From Diplonema papillatum (Eukaryota > Euglenozoa > Diplonemea > Diplonemida > Diplonemidae): DNA of 64,000 nucleotides. The stretch is taken from positions 310,001-374,000 of the forward strand of contig JAPJBO010000058.1 of NCBI GenBank assembly GCA_030068145.1, read 5' to 3'. Shown here one piece after another: positions 10,069 through 21,320 of this stretch (its first letter is position 1; each line of letters starts with the position of its first letter). The notes below the pieces were generated by a model. It searched no databases. It saw nothing but the letters and a program-made list of their open reading frames with translations, and was not told the origin of the DNA. The translations under genes were made by a program, and so were the position numbers.

Positions 10069-12106
10069 GCGCCCTTCGGAAAGACGCCACCTTCTGCACG
10101 CGCAGCCTTCACGGCGCGTTTGCGTGATGAGAGGGCATCGTGGCATGGAAGGTGAAGAGGCCTCTCAGCTGCTGCCTCCAAATGTGTGCCGCGCGAGACA
10201 CCTGCAGAATCCTTCCGAGAAGATGCGCCCCATGCTCTGCGCTTCACCGCGCAGTACCTGCGTCAAAACAGTGTGGCCGCCGTCACGGGCACACCAAGGG
10301 CTGCTTTGCTTCTCCTAAATAGTAGGCAACTACTACTGCCGGGAATAGTTGGCTGGTCCTCATGAATACTGGAGCTGGAGATTTAAACCCGCCCTTTCAT
10401 CACAAAGGCGAACCACATGTTGGTTCCCGAACAGCCAAGAGGTCAGACTCAGCTATTCCTACCCGTGTACCACCAACTACGCTCCTTCGAATGTATTCGT
10501 CTTCTCCTCTTTTTTTTCTTTCGCAGAAGGTCCGGCGAACTGCTGCGGCCGCCGGGAATAGGTGACTACCGACTTCTCGCCCTAACACCCATGCCGGCCT
10601 TTGCGGTTACGCCGGACGCAAGCACGGAGGGACGGCAACCACAGGGCCATGCGGAATGGGGTCACGGCACTGTGTCAGCACCGGCTCGAAATCTTGCCTG
10701 CAGGCGGCTGTGAGTGCTGGCAGCCGGCGTTGAAGTAACACACCTGGCAGGTGCCTTGCGCCTCATGCTTCCGCATGTTCCGTTGGCTGTTGCAGCTGGC
10801 CGCGGTGCTCATTTTTCGCCGATCTGAAGCGCACGGCTGATATCGATAGGCAGCGCCCTCCTGGCGGTCACGCGTCCACGCAGCGGGACATCGCAAACAA
10901 CAAGCCTTTCGAGCGTCGTTCACACTGAGGAAGTCGCAAACGTATTATGAGGATGGAGAGCGAGCACGAAAGTGCCGGCAATCCTGGTAGTCTGTCTCCG
11001 GAAGTGTCTCGTTCATCCACTGCTCGTTTTTTTGTAACAAACCACTTTTTAATGCACAACCCAAATGGTAGGGAAACGCAACGAGCGCACCGAAAGTGTT
11101 CTTTCGAGCCACGTAGCGAAAGGCTGGTTCGAAGCCCGTTACTGACTCATTTTTGAACGCAAGAAGAGAAGTAGGAAAAATGTGTTTGCGCGCCAAATAC
11201 GGAGCTTTAATCCCTGCTGGTGTGCACGCCAGGAGGGACCCACGTAAATTTCCCAGTGCACAGCGCTCTTGCTCTCACCAATGATACGAGTCCTTTTGCC
11301 CTGGGCTGCGGCTACACTTTCTCACCGCCAAGCAATGAGTCGCGAAGAAAGCTCTTGTTCTATTTCCTGTCGGCCTCCTTCAGCTCACCCCCGTTTTGGA
11401 CTGAGCCGGCATCGCTTTGAGGAGGTTTCTTTCCCGACACGCGGCCCCCCGTGAAATAGCCAGAAGGAGAATTTTGATGTCTTCTTGCCCCTTTGCTCTT
11501 GATGAGTGAACCTGCGGGGGGAAGGCACCCTTCAAGCGGAGTTTCTCTTGGTAGGAAGACGAACTTTCCGCGAAACCATTTGGCAAGGATGTGTTCATCA
11601 TTCCACAGGAACGAGACCGTTCGATCCGGTAGTCCACTGCCGTAAACAATGCTCTGCTGACCGGCTTGAGTGCAGCAAAACCGATGTGTGATCTCCAGAA
11701 GTCCCAATCACTAGTGCCACTGGCCGCCTTGCAAAACGGGACTCGTTGCGCGAAATTAAAACGTGCCGTAGTAGTGCAACACCTCTGCTTCGGAATAACA
11801 CCCTGGTTCTGGAATCCGGGAACCCGGAAAACGGTGAATAGAAGCTAACCGACTAGATTGCACTGCTGTTCTCCAAAGAGACGCACTACTCGATGATGCT
11901 CAATGAAGGGATGACGCCCCACCGGCAAAGGAAATATTTGAACCCATTGTCGTGGCATTGAGTACCGGCAAGCCCCCTGGCAAGATTCTGCCCAAAACAC
12001 TAAACCAAGATTTAGGACGGGCGGCGGGGACTAGAAAGAGCGAGAGGCGCCGGCACCCGCAGGAAACCACCTCGCGCCGGGGCAGTGAGTATCGACACTA
12101 TGCCGC
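10069..12106. other. Intergenic DNA with no recognisable gene
   Basis: About 2 kb between the purine enzyme and the Sfi1/IQ-like gene. Open frames are under about 120 codons, with no family resemblance. A pyrimidine tract (cttctcctctttttttt, near 10500) is the only notable compositional feature. The distal part, from about 11950, probably includes the 5' UTR of the next gene. Confidence 0.5.
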
Positions 12107-15100
12107 ATGGAGGACGGCAGCAGCGCCGCGCCGGCCGGGGGGGACAGCGCCTTCGCGGCGCCTGAGGAGGCCGCGCGCCGCGAAGCGGGGATGCGCGCTT
12201 TCCAGCGCATGATCGTCGACGAGAGGGCCGGCCTGCAGGCCCGGGCGCTGGCAGCGCGGCACTGGCGGAGGCTGGCAGCCCTCGCCGCCCGCAGGGCGAG
12301 GCTCCGCGCCGCGCACGCGCACGTCGCCTCGCGCGCCCGCCGTTTGCTGCTGGAAGGATCCTACCGCAAATTGCGGGTCTCGTCTGGGCTCGCTTCGGAG
12401 CGGAGGAGAAAGCGCCGCCGCCTCGAACACATCGCGAGGCTCCTCGAAACCCGCTGCGCAGCCGCGGTGCTGAAGCGGTACTGGCAGGCGTGGACGAAAT
12501 CCGGCGGTTTCCGCAAGACGGGAGGCCCGCCGAGCATTCCGGGGGCCGCAAGCCGAGCCGACCGGCGGCTCGGCCGAAAAGTCGACCACCTCTCGCGCGC
12601 GGCGGCGCTGGGCTTGGCAAGGAGGTATTTCACCGCTTGGAAACGAACCGACGCCGGGGGGGAAATCCGAGCCGCGCAAGGCGGGGCGCACCTGAAAACA
12701 GCGGGAGAACCTGCGCCGCAAATCGAAGGCCCGCCTGGCGCTGTCCCCAAAGTCAACGGAAACGGCGCAGAAGCTGGCAGCGACCTGAAAACAGCGGGAG
12801 AACCAGCGCCGCTAGTCAAAAGCCCGCCTGGCGCTGTCGTGAAATCGAGCGGAAACGGCGCAGAAGCTGAGAGCCCTCGCCGGCGTACCCAGCAAGATAC
12901 CGCCGAGGCAGCGCGGAAAGTGGACCTCGAACGCACCGCGAACGGCACCCGGCCCAGCAGCCCGTCTTCGTCGGTGTCCAGTCTGGAGGCCCTCAAGAAG
13001 CTTTCTCCCAGAAACCCGCCCGAGCAAGGCTTTCGCCGCTTTTGCCCCGCCAGCAGCGAGCCCCCCGGGTCTGCCGGCGGCCGCCCAGGCGCCGCTGACT
13101 GGCAGTCGTCAAGCCTGAGCCTCTCCTGCGACCTGACAGCGCCGCAAGGCCCGCCTGGCGCTGTCCTCAAGTCCAACGGAAGCAGCACAGAAGCTGGCAG
13201 CGACCTGGAAACAGCGGGAGAGCCAGCGCCGCTAGTCGAAAGCTCGCCTGGCGCTGTCGTGAAATCGAACGGAAACGGCGTAGAAGCTGGCAGCCCTCGT
13301 CGGCGTACCCGGCAAGATACCGCCCTGGGGCGGCCTGGGCAATTAGACGACGCAAAGGAAGCCAGCGCCAATGCAGGGATCCCTCCCCTTCAAAGCAGCT
13401 CGGGCGTCGCCGACTGGCAGTCGTCAAGCCTGAGCCTCTCCTGCGACCTGAAAACCGCGGGAGAACCGGCACCGCTACTGGAAAGCCCGCTGGGCGCTGT
13501 CCACAAAACCAACGGAAACGGCGCAGAAGTAGGTAGCCCAGCCCGTCGGCGCACCCGGCAAGACAGGGCCCCCGGACTGCGGCGGCCGGGACGATTAAGC
13601 GCCAACGAGGGGAGCCCTCTCCTTCAAAGCAGCTTAGGCGTCGCCGATGCGTCACCCACGACCGGAAGCCGCAGCCGGAGCGTCTCGAGAGGCACACGCG
13701 ACAACATCGCGTCCCCGGCCAAGGTTCGCTTACCCCCCCCCCCCCCCCCCACCTCACCCCCTGTAAATCTCTTTAGTGAGCATTAACTGTGCAAGTCCCT
13801 TCAGCGGGCATCAACTGTGGACATCTCGATTGTGCATCAAACGTCTTGAGTCGAGTCGGGACACCACCCGAGTAAGTATCTTCTTCGAATATCACCTGAT
13901 CATATGTGAGTCTCAACATCGAGCAAAGGTTCCCTCCAGTCCCGATTCTTCCCCAGCAGCGTGGGTGCCCTCCTCCCCGCAATCATGCATCGGGGTGGCT
14001 AAAAAGACAAAGACAGCGTGTTTTCGCGGTTGCATCACGGTTGAACGAAGCTAGCGCACAAGGGTTTGCCTGATCTCGCACCTACTTTCCGATGAATGAA
14101 TGCTCTATGAGACTAATCTAACTATTTAACCTCACCCTGTTTCATCCTATCTTCTGCGGCTGGAATTCCTACCGTGGACCTTTTGCTAACGACTCGCGAC
14201 CCGAATTTGGTCTCATCCTCCCAAAGGCTATCTTCTTGAGGGAACGTACAGAAAAAGCGTTGTGCGACCGTCCCCGTGACTTCGAAATGGGGCCTTGGCC
14301 TCCCAAGGTTGCGACCAGGAGAAGAATCCTTCGTCTGAGTTTCGACTTCCCCTGTGAGGGTTTCTTTGGATGCATCGGTGAAACCGGACGGCAATGTGTC
14401 CCCATAGCGCCATAGCGCCACAGCGCCATATAGCGCCACAGCGCCATATAGCGCCATAATATACATATTATAGCGCCATATAGCGCCATAGCGCCATAGC
14501 GCCACAGAGCCATAGCGCCATAGCGCCATAGAGCCATAGCGCCACAGAGCCACAGCGCCATAGCGCCATAGAGCCATAGCGCCACAGAGCCATAGCGCCA
14601 TAGCGCCATAGAGCCATAGCGCCATAGCGCCATAGCGCCATAGCGCCATATAGCGCCATACAGCGCCATAGCGCCATAGCGCCATAGCGCCATAGCGCCA
14701 TAGCGCCATAGCGCCATAGCGCCATAGAGCCATAGAGCCATAGCGCCATAGAGCCATAGAGCCATAGCGCCATAGAGCCATAGAGCCATAGCGCCATAGC
14801 GCCATAGCGCCATATAGCGCCATACAGCGCCATAGCGCCATAGCGCCATAGAGCCATAGAGCCATAGCGCCATAGCGCCATAGAGCCATAGAGCCATAGT
14901 GCCATAGCGCCATAGCGCCATAGAGCCATAGAGCCATAGAGCCATAGCGCCATAGCGCCATAGCGCCATAGCGCCATAGCGCCATAGAGCCATAGAGCCA
15001 TAGCGCCATAGCGCCATAGAGCCATAGAGCCATAGCGCCATAGTGCCATAGCGCCATAGCGCCATAGAGCCATAGAGCCATAGAGCCATAGCGCCATAGC

Positions 15101-17799
15101 GCCATATAGCGCCATACAGCGCCATAGCGCCATAGAGCCATAGAGCCATAGCGCCATATAGCGCCATAGCGCCATAGCGCCATAGCGCCATAGAGCCATA
15201 GAGCCATAGAGCCATAGAGCCATAGCGCCATATAGCGCCATAGCGCCATAGCGCCATAGCGCCATAGAGCCATAGCGCCATATAGCGCCATACAGCGCCA
15301 TACAGCGCCATAGCGCTATAGAGCCATACAGCGCCATAGCGCCATAGCGCCATAGCGCCATAGCGCCATAGCGCCATAGAGCCATAGCGCCATAGAGCCA
15401 TGGCGCCATAGAGCCATAGCGCCATAGAGCCATAGCGCCATAGAGCCATAGCGCCATACAGCGCCATAGCGCCATAGAGCCATAGCGCCATAGCGCCATA
15501 GCGCCGCATCCCCACCCAACCACGACAGAAGAAGCCGCAGACGCCGACGCAGCGCCCGAATGGCTTGCTCGGAGAGTCCGGTGCGACGTCTCCGCAGGGG
15601 AGGAAGAAGTCGGCGGCTGGGGGCGGGAGGGGGGCCGCGAGCCACCGGCCGTCGCTGCGCGTCGACGCGGGGCCCGGCAGGGGCAGCGGCCGGTTGTCGA
15701 CGGCGGGCGACGCGCCGAAGCGGCCGCCCAGGAGCCCCAGGCTGAACGGGACCAGCCAGCAAACCCAGCAGGGCGCGGCGCACGGCAAGGAGGCGAAGGA
15801 GGCCAAAGACGCCGCGGAGGGCCCCCCTCCCTTCGACGACGTCGCCGCCTGCTTCAACCCGGCGCCCGCGATGACCCCCCACGACGCCGCGTGTCGGATC
15901 CAAGCGCTGTTCCGCTCGATGAAGAGCCGCCGCGCCGCCGCCGTCATGCGCGTCAAGGACGACGACTTCCTCCGCACCATCATCGTGTCCCGCGGCGCCC
16001 CCGGCCCCAAACGCGCGAACCCGGGCCCGAAAACAGCAGGAACCCGCCAGCGAAAGGACTCCGCTCCCCCCAGCAAAGCTCGCTCCCCGGCCGGAATCCC
16101 GCGGTCCCGGTCGTCGGAGGGCCGCCGGGAGTCCGCTGGCGGGCTCTTCGCGCCGTCTTCCCCAGCGCCCGAGCAGCCTGCGCACACGCCGTACCGAGTG
16201 CGGCGGCAGAGCTCGGTGCCGGTGGTGCCGGTGGGCCGCGCCGAGCCGCTGGGTTCTCCTTCGCACGGCGGCCCTAAAAAACGAGGGTTCGACCCCGCGT
16301 CTGTCGCGGGGAGGTACACGATGACGGGGCAAGCTGCGAACTCGCGCCCGATGTGGCTGTGCGAGGCGACCGGGATGCAGATCATGTGCGCGCACCGTAA
16401 GTGGGTGTTCAAGCCGGCGGCTCCGGCGCGGCGCGGGGCGCTCGCCCTGCAGTCGAAGGAGAGCGCGGTGGGGACGTGGCCGTTCACGGTGAAGACGTGG
16501 CTGAGCGACGTCGGCGGAGACGGGTTTTCCGTCGAAGTCCCGCTCACGCTGCGGACGGTCGCGATGCGCGCGGCCGACGTCCTTGCCGCCGCGGGGAAGG
16601 GGTACCTCGCGAGAAAGCGGGTCTGCGGCCTCGCCCGACAGAAGGTCGATCGAGAGACGTTCCGGATCGCGTGCCGCAACGCACTGCTGAAGCGGTTCAA
16701 CGACTGCTGGCAGGGCGCGCTGGTCGAACGGAGGGCGAAGCGCCGCATCGACGAGCGCCTGGCGCGGCGGCAGTACCTGGCGGCCCTGCTCCGGCGGAAC
16801 CAGCGGATTGTCTTCCGCCGCGTGTTCGCGCCGTGGCGCAAGCACGCCGCGGCTTCCGCGCAGAAGCGGGCGATTTTCCGCCAAGCCGCGCTCCTCGAGC
16901 TCCGCGCGACGATCGCCGTCTGCCGGCAGTACTACCGCTGGCACCTCCTCTTCGCGATGGCCAGCCGCGCCCGCCGGCTGCTCTTGGCCTCATCGAACGC
17001 GCTGCTCCGTCGGTATTGCGACCATCTGCGCGTCTACGCCGCGAAGGCAGTGTCCCATCGCTTGATGAAGCAGCACTGCGTGCGTCTGTATCAAGATCGG
17101 GCACTCGAGCTGTGTGCCCGGTATTTCTGCGTACTGAGCGCCCGGCGTTCTATCGGCCTCCTGCAGCGTGACGAGAGCAGCGAACGGGCGCGCGTGGGGA
17201 CCGAATGCACGTGGGCCCTGCTGGAGCTGAAAGCTGTCGCAACCCGGTTGATGGACGAGTGGAAAGCGTACAAACGGCACCTGCTCTTCGTGACGGCCAA
17301 CCAGCTCGGCGAATCGAACGCCATGCGGACCATCGCTGCGGCGTGGAGGCGGCTCAAGGCGTTCACGACCTTGAAAGCAATGTGCCGGAGAAGGCGCGCG
17401 AAGTTCCTGTCGCGGGTTGATCTGCTTCGTCGGGAGCTGAAATCGAAGGCACGTCCCATGTCGGCCCCGCCTCCGGCTCAGTACAAGGCAAACCGGACGA
17501 TGCCGGCAGCCTCGACCCCGAAACCCTCGGACGGCGCGCCGCCGCAAATGTTGTCATGGCACCTCTCTGACCGCTCGTACCCCTCGACCCCGAAACTCTC
17601 GGGCTGCGCGCCGCCGCAAGTGTTGTCGTGGCACCTTTCTGACCGCTTGCACCCACTCAAGAGTGTGACTATCGCTAACCGATGGCGGGGCACGGCCGAA
17701 GGCTCAACGCGCGTCTTCAGGAAGAAAGTGTTGCGGAGCCGCGCCACCATGCGTCCCTCCGACTCGTATCGCTGCTCCTGGTTGACCTGGGTTCCGTGA
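12107..17799 (+). CDS. Sfi1/IQ-like repeat protein (centrin- or calmodulin-binding candidate)
   Basis: I join exon 1 (12107-13723) to exon 2 (15529-17799) across an intron that contains the octanucleotide array. The donor is aag|gttcgc, the acceptor gacag|aag, both phase 0, giving SPAK-KKPQTPTQ and about 1,295 aa. Exon 2 has no in-frame ATG near its start, which supports splicing. The protein is very basic and carries spaced Trp/aromatic helices such as LKRYWQAW, ARRYFTAW, LLKRFNDCWQ, FRRVFAPW and RQYYRWHLLF. These resemble Sfi1 centrin-binding repeats. An IQ-like motif HDAACRIQALFRSMKSRR lies early in exon 2. A low-complexity Pro/Gly/Ser region with internal repeats separates the two helical parts. 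A role at basal body or flagellum is inference; two separate genes remain possible. Confidence 0.6.
12692..13562 (+). repeat. Degenerate protein-coding repeats in exon 1 of the Sfi1/IQ-like gene
   Basis: Four to five copies of a unit translating roughly as LKTAGEPAPLVESPPGAV, then KSNGNGAEAGSPRRRTRQD. They begin near 12697, 12788, 13141 (shortened), 13206 and 13449. A second element reading ADWQSSSLSLSCDL recurs near 13097 and 13410. Differences keep the frame, so the region is under coding constraint or recently expanded. Confidence 0.8.
14402..15505. repeat. Octanucleotide satellite array (GCGCCATA/GAGCCATA), ~1.1 kb
   Basis: About 135 head-to-tail copies of an 8-base unit, gcgccata, mixed with the variant gagccata. 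Occasional units have an extra ta (gccatatagcgcc) or the form gccacagc/gccatacagc. These rarer units recur in clusters near 14440, 14650, 14815, 15110, 15165, 15235 and 15290, suggesting segmental duplication within the array. The + strand has a TAG in every frame. The - strand is open in all three frames, because 8 is not a multiple of 3, and every frame reads the same octapeptide YGAMALWR (YGSMALWL for the variant). The array sits in the inferred intron 13724-15528. Confidence 0.97.
17511..17654 (+). repeat. Two in-frame 72-bp repeats at the C-terminus of the Sfi1/IQ-like gene
   Basis: Units at 17511-17582 and 17583-17654 encode STPKPSDGAPPQMLSWHL and STPKLSGCAPPQVLSWHL, each followed by SDR. 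The frame is kept and differences are few, so the duplication is recent. Confidence 0.85.
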
Positions 17800-18764
17800 C
17801 AGCAACGTCGTAGTTCAGGAACGCGCATGCCTTTTGAAAGCGATGCTGTCAACCAAAACCCAACCGCGGGACCGTTTAGATGATGCAATCACTGCCATCG
17901 ATTCGATCCTTCCAAGGATAAGCGAGAAACCGCGATCTCCTCCGCTCGCACCGTGCAGGAGCTTCTCCCCGGCAGGTCCGCGTGCCGCCATCGGTGCTTC
18001 TCGATCACAGCGCTGTTGTCCTTCGGATTACTGTCAGTCTTCAAAAGAAGCAGTTTTATTTTCCCACAACGGAAAGGGCTCGTTACACGCAACGTACTTT
18101 CTTCAGCCTGTTCCAACCGGGCTCGAAAGGCCACCCTTCACCGGGATGAAGGGGGCGAGGGGAGTGATCGACCGCATGTGAGAGAAAAGCTTGCTTTCCA
18201 ACCAGTAATTGTGCCCCTACTCCGTTAAGCTAGAAACGTTGACAGCGCGTTAGCCAGAACGGGTCAAGCACACACATTTGCTGTGCTGCCGATACACAGT
18301 TCCCCCCCCTCTCAATCATACATGAGAGGCAGGATACCCCGATTTGAAAGCAAGTCGTTTTCTGTGCGAAGTGCCGGTTTTCCAACTGCGCACTTACCTA
18401 CGGAGTCTCTTTCACTAGGGTATCCTCGGCGTTTATCCAGAAGCACTTCTTTCGGCACGACACCAAGTCTCATACAAGGCAACACGAGGAACAATAGCAT
18501 GGCCGTGCATTCTGGACAAAGTAAACAGCGGTTCCCGTCCAGATTAATCGAGAGTGCCCGCATTCGCACTTTCCATCTCTTTATCAGCCTGTCGCGTTGT
18601 CATTCCCCACTCGCCAGGCGGAGACTGCATGGGTGTCTGCATTTCACGAGCTCAAAACAAGCAGCGTTTGCGCCTGGCAACAACGATTGCTTCAGCCTGT
18701 TGTTCGAATTACACATATCTCTCTGAGACGAACCAGCGACACGCAGGAGAAGGGGGGAAGGATA
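17800..18764. other. Intergenic DNA with no recognisable gene
   Basis: About 960 bases with short reading frames only. An upstream extension of the next frame (from 18597) uses no ATG and is unlikely to be translated. A pyrimidine-rich stretch followed by AG occurs near 18715-18726, a possible acceptor just upstream of the next start. Confidence 0.45.
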
Positions 18765-21320
18765 ATGACCACCGATACAGAAGACCAGGACGCTAGCATG
18801 GACCTCGGAGAGCAATGCGAGCAGACAGACACAAGGCCAAGACGGGACCGACACATGCTGACACCGGCAGCAGCAGGGCAAAAGTTCGCTGAAGGGGATG
18901 AAGTGGAGATGCGGGAACTCGACGATTTGTCTGAAACGCAGCAGCAGACGACACCAGCGCGAACACTCCGGTTGGGATCGGAAGAGGCCGCGTCGCGCGA
19001 CATAAGCGCGCCTGGCGGCAGACTTGAGAGCCGCAGCGGGAATTCGGTGCCCGAAACCGCGGTGACGGCACCGAACTGCAGCCAGTCCCCCGACTTCGTC
19101 GTTTCCCCGGATACGGAGGGATCGTGGCGCTCGTGGGTGTCGGCTTGCGTTGAGGAAGCCGCGTTCTCCTTCTTCTTCAAGGCGCTCACCGGGTACCTTT
19201 TCCTCCTCCACCTTCTCTTCGCATTCGCCCTGTTTGCCCGCCTGTCTTTCGCCATCGCCACCCGTGCGGCGGTGCAAGAGGAAAACAGCCTCTGGGCGGG
19301 CTTGGCCCTGTCCCTTTCCCTCTCGCTCCTGCTGGCGCTCTTCACGTCCGCGCTCGACCTCAACGTCCGCCTCATCAAGACCTGGCTGCGCTCGGACCGG
19401 GCGGCCGTCCACGTTCTGTACCTCCCGAACCGATGCTTCGGCGAGAAGGCCCTCGCTTCGCGTAACAGGCAGCTCGGCCTCCTTATCGTGTGGCTGCTCA
19501 TTGGGCCCCTCGTCACCGCTATCGTCCGGTGCGTCGTTCGCGCGGAGCTCGGGTGGGCGGACTTTGCCGGCGTGTTCCTGTTCCATGCGTTTGCCGCGAG
19601 CGGTTTGCTGCTCGCCTCGGTCTGGACTCTGTTTTGGGCGGGGTCGTGGGCAAGGAAAGCAGAAGCATGGCGAAAGAGCTGCGGGGGTAGCGCTGAAGGC
19701 CCGGCCTGGGCGCTGCACCGGCTGTGCAATCCGATCTGCATGGCGGAGTTTGGGATCGACTTGGTGGCCGTTCGCGGGTTGTGCGTGCACGTCGTTCTGG
19801 TCGTTGTGTGCGCCGCTGTGGTGGTGTTGCTGGCTGTGAAAGTGTCTATCGGGCTTGTCCCGGCAGCTGCGAGTGCGATTCTTGTTACGATGGCGTTTGC
19901 TGGAGCTACGACTGCGACGAAAGTGTCACGGTCTGACGAGCGAACTGCTTCAAAGCAGCAGACCGTTTCCTACTTTGTCCCGACGGTGATGGTTGTGTAC
20001 GCGCTGTCAGGCCTGATCGCTTCTCTGGCTGTTGTTGGAACCCGCCTGTTTGCAGCAAATGTGCTGTTGCTGGCAGCCTGCCAGTTCTTTTCCCTCCGCC
20101 GGCATAACCTCCACGTCAGTGACCAGTACGACCTCCCGGAGAGTGCGGCTGACGAGGACTGTCTGACGCGTTGGCCGCCGCTGGTCCCTTTCCCGTCGCT
20201 GTTCCGCATCGTGCTTCCAAGCCATCCGCTGGTGACCGCGCCTCGGCAGCGCCTTGCCACCAAGAAAGCCCGGCAGCTCGAAGCCACCGCCACGAATGAG
20301 CACACCCCCGAAACCGAGCGGAGTCACGCGACGCGGTTCCGCGTCTTGTCCGCCGACTCCCGGCTCACGACCGCGCTCATCCTGTGTCTCGGGGTGCTCC
20401 TGGCCTTCGGCAGTGTCGTCGGCGAGGGTTACAATGAGCGTTTCACTTCGCCGGTGGTGGCGGCGCCGGCGTTCGCGCCCATTTTGGCCCAAAATGGCAC
20501 CGGGGGCCTGTTCGACGTGCCGGGCGCGGGGCAGCGGCTGCCGGTGGATTACGCCGCGTGCGCGATGCGGCACCACGGGGTTCCGACCTACCAGCTTGCG
20601 TTGCTGGTGGCCCTCGCGCAGCATGGCTCCTGGGCGGATTTGAAGAACGACCTGCGCCTGCTGTTCGGCGGGGCTTTTGCAGTCGACGAGGAAACGCCTG
20701 GGTTTGAGTGGTCGCCGTTTGCAGAGCAACGAGCGTGGGTTTCCTTCACACACAATGCTTCCGGCTCAGCCATTGTGGTCCCCAGGGGGGAGTCCTCACC
20801 GGTGGCTTGGTTGCGGGATGTTGATCCCATGGGCAGCACATTGGCATTCCAGATCTTCAGAACGATGACGCCACTGACTTCACTGTGGTCTGCTGCAGAC
20901 CAGTCGTCAGTTATATCGTTCATCGACACGTTGACCCGATTTTTCGGCCATTCCGCTGACAGCTCGTTGGACGACATCATGGCATTCATCCACGCCAAAC
21001 GCACCGCGTCAAACGTCATCGTCGCCGGCCACGGCCTTCCGATGACCCACCTCCAACAAAAAGACGAACTCCGCGACGTGTCGCTCGTCGCGTTCTCGTC
21101 CGCCGGATCCGCGTTGACCGCCCCGAGAGGCTACCAGTCACCGCACACCCACATCGTTCCCAAGCACTCGCTCCTTTCTCTGTTCGACTCCTACGACGGC
21201 TTCGTTCAGACAATCGACTGCCCTTCCAATAGCTTGACGCAATGCCAAAAGGCATCGACGGTCGCGTGCGAGCTGGCGAAGGCGTGCACTGGAAGCTCCA
21301 GCGCACTGACACTATGCTGA
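18765..21320 (+). CDS. Multipass membrane protein with a degenerate class-3 lipase-like ectodomain
   Basis: Single exon, 851 aa from the ATG at 18765 (gataatgacc). A polar N-terminus of about 130 residues precedes eight to ten hydrophobic segments (for example LFLLHLLFAFALFARL, LSLSLSLLLALF, VVLVVVCAAVVVLLAV, LILCLGVLLAF). The last ~300 residues form a soluble domain with the layout of class-3 lipases: NVIVAGHGLPM where the nucleophile elbow GHSLGG is expected, DVSLVAFSSAGS after it, then HIVPKHSLLSLFDSYDGFVQTIDC, and a terminal CELAKACTGSS resembling the CELL-x-x-CG ending of protist relatives. The nucleophile Ser is replaced by Gly and the usual Asp of the VVP-x-x-D motif is absent, so catalysis is unlikely. 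Function unknown; location in a membrane is secure. Confidence 0.75.
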   Translation: MTTDTEDQDASMDLGEQCEQTDTRPRRDRHMLTPAAAGQKFAEGDEVEMRELDDLSETQQQTTPARTLRLGSEEAASRDISAPGGRLESRSGNSVPETAVTAPNCSQSPDFVVSPDTEGSWRSWVSACVEEAAFSFFFKALTGYLFLLHLLFAFALFARLSFAIATRAAVQEENSLWAGLALSLSLSLLLALFTSALDLNVRLIKTWLRSDRAAVHVLYLPNRCFGEKALASRNRQLGLLIVWLLIGPLVTAIVRCVVRAELGWADFAGVFLFHAFAASGLLLASVWTLFWAGSWARKAEAWRKSCGGSAEGPAWALHRLCNPICMAEFGIDLVAVRGLCVHVVLVVVCAAVVVLLAVKVSIGLVPAAASAILVTMAFAGATTATKVSRSDERTASKQQTVSYFVPTVMVVYALSGLIASLAVVGTRLFAANVLLLAACQFFSLRRHNLHVSDQYDLPESAADEDCLTRWPPLVPFPSLFRIVLPSHPLVTAPRQRLATKKARQLEATATNEHTPETERSHATRFRVLSADSRLTTALILCLGVLLAFGSVVGEGYNERFTSPVVAAPAFAPILAQNGTGGLFDVPGAGQRLPVDYAACAMRHHGVPTYQLALLVALAQHGSWADLKNDLRLLFGGAFAVDEETPGFEWSPFAEQRAWVSFTHNASGSAIVVPRGESSPVAWLRDVDPMGSTLAFQIFRTMTPLTSLWSAADQSSVISFIDTLTRFFGHSADSSLDDIMAFIHAKRTASNVIVAGHGLPMTHLQQKDELRDVSLVAFSSAGSALTAPRGYQSPHTHIVPKHSLLSLFDSYDGFVQTIDCPSNSLTQCQKASTVACELAKACTGSSSALTLC

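Noticed and set aside
14402-15505. CRISPR-like array
   Set aside because: Units are 8 bases without unique spacers, and the context is an intron of a eukaryote.
15560-15745. ATG at 15560 as the start of the downstream Sfi1/IQ frame
   Set aside because: It is in a different frame and stops after 61 codons; the coding frame has no early ATG, which favours a splice acceptor at 15528.
14122-16841. Long minus-strand open frames (351, 389 and 890 codons) over the octamer array and the Sfi1/IQ exon
   Set aside because: They exist because the 8-base repeat has no stop in any minus-strand frame; outside the array the frame is only the G+C-rich shadow of a plus-strand exon.
18597-18764. Upstream extension of the membrane-protein frame
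   Set aside because: It starts at a non-ATG codon and has no membrane or domain features; the ATG at 18765 begins a typical polar N-terminus.
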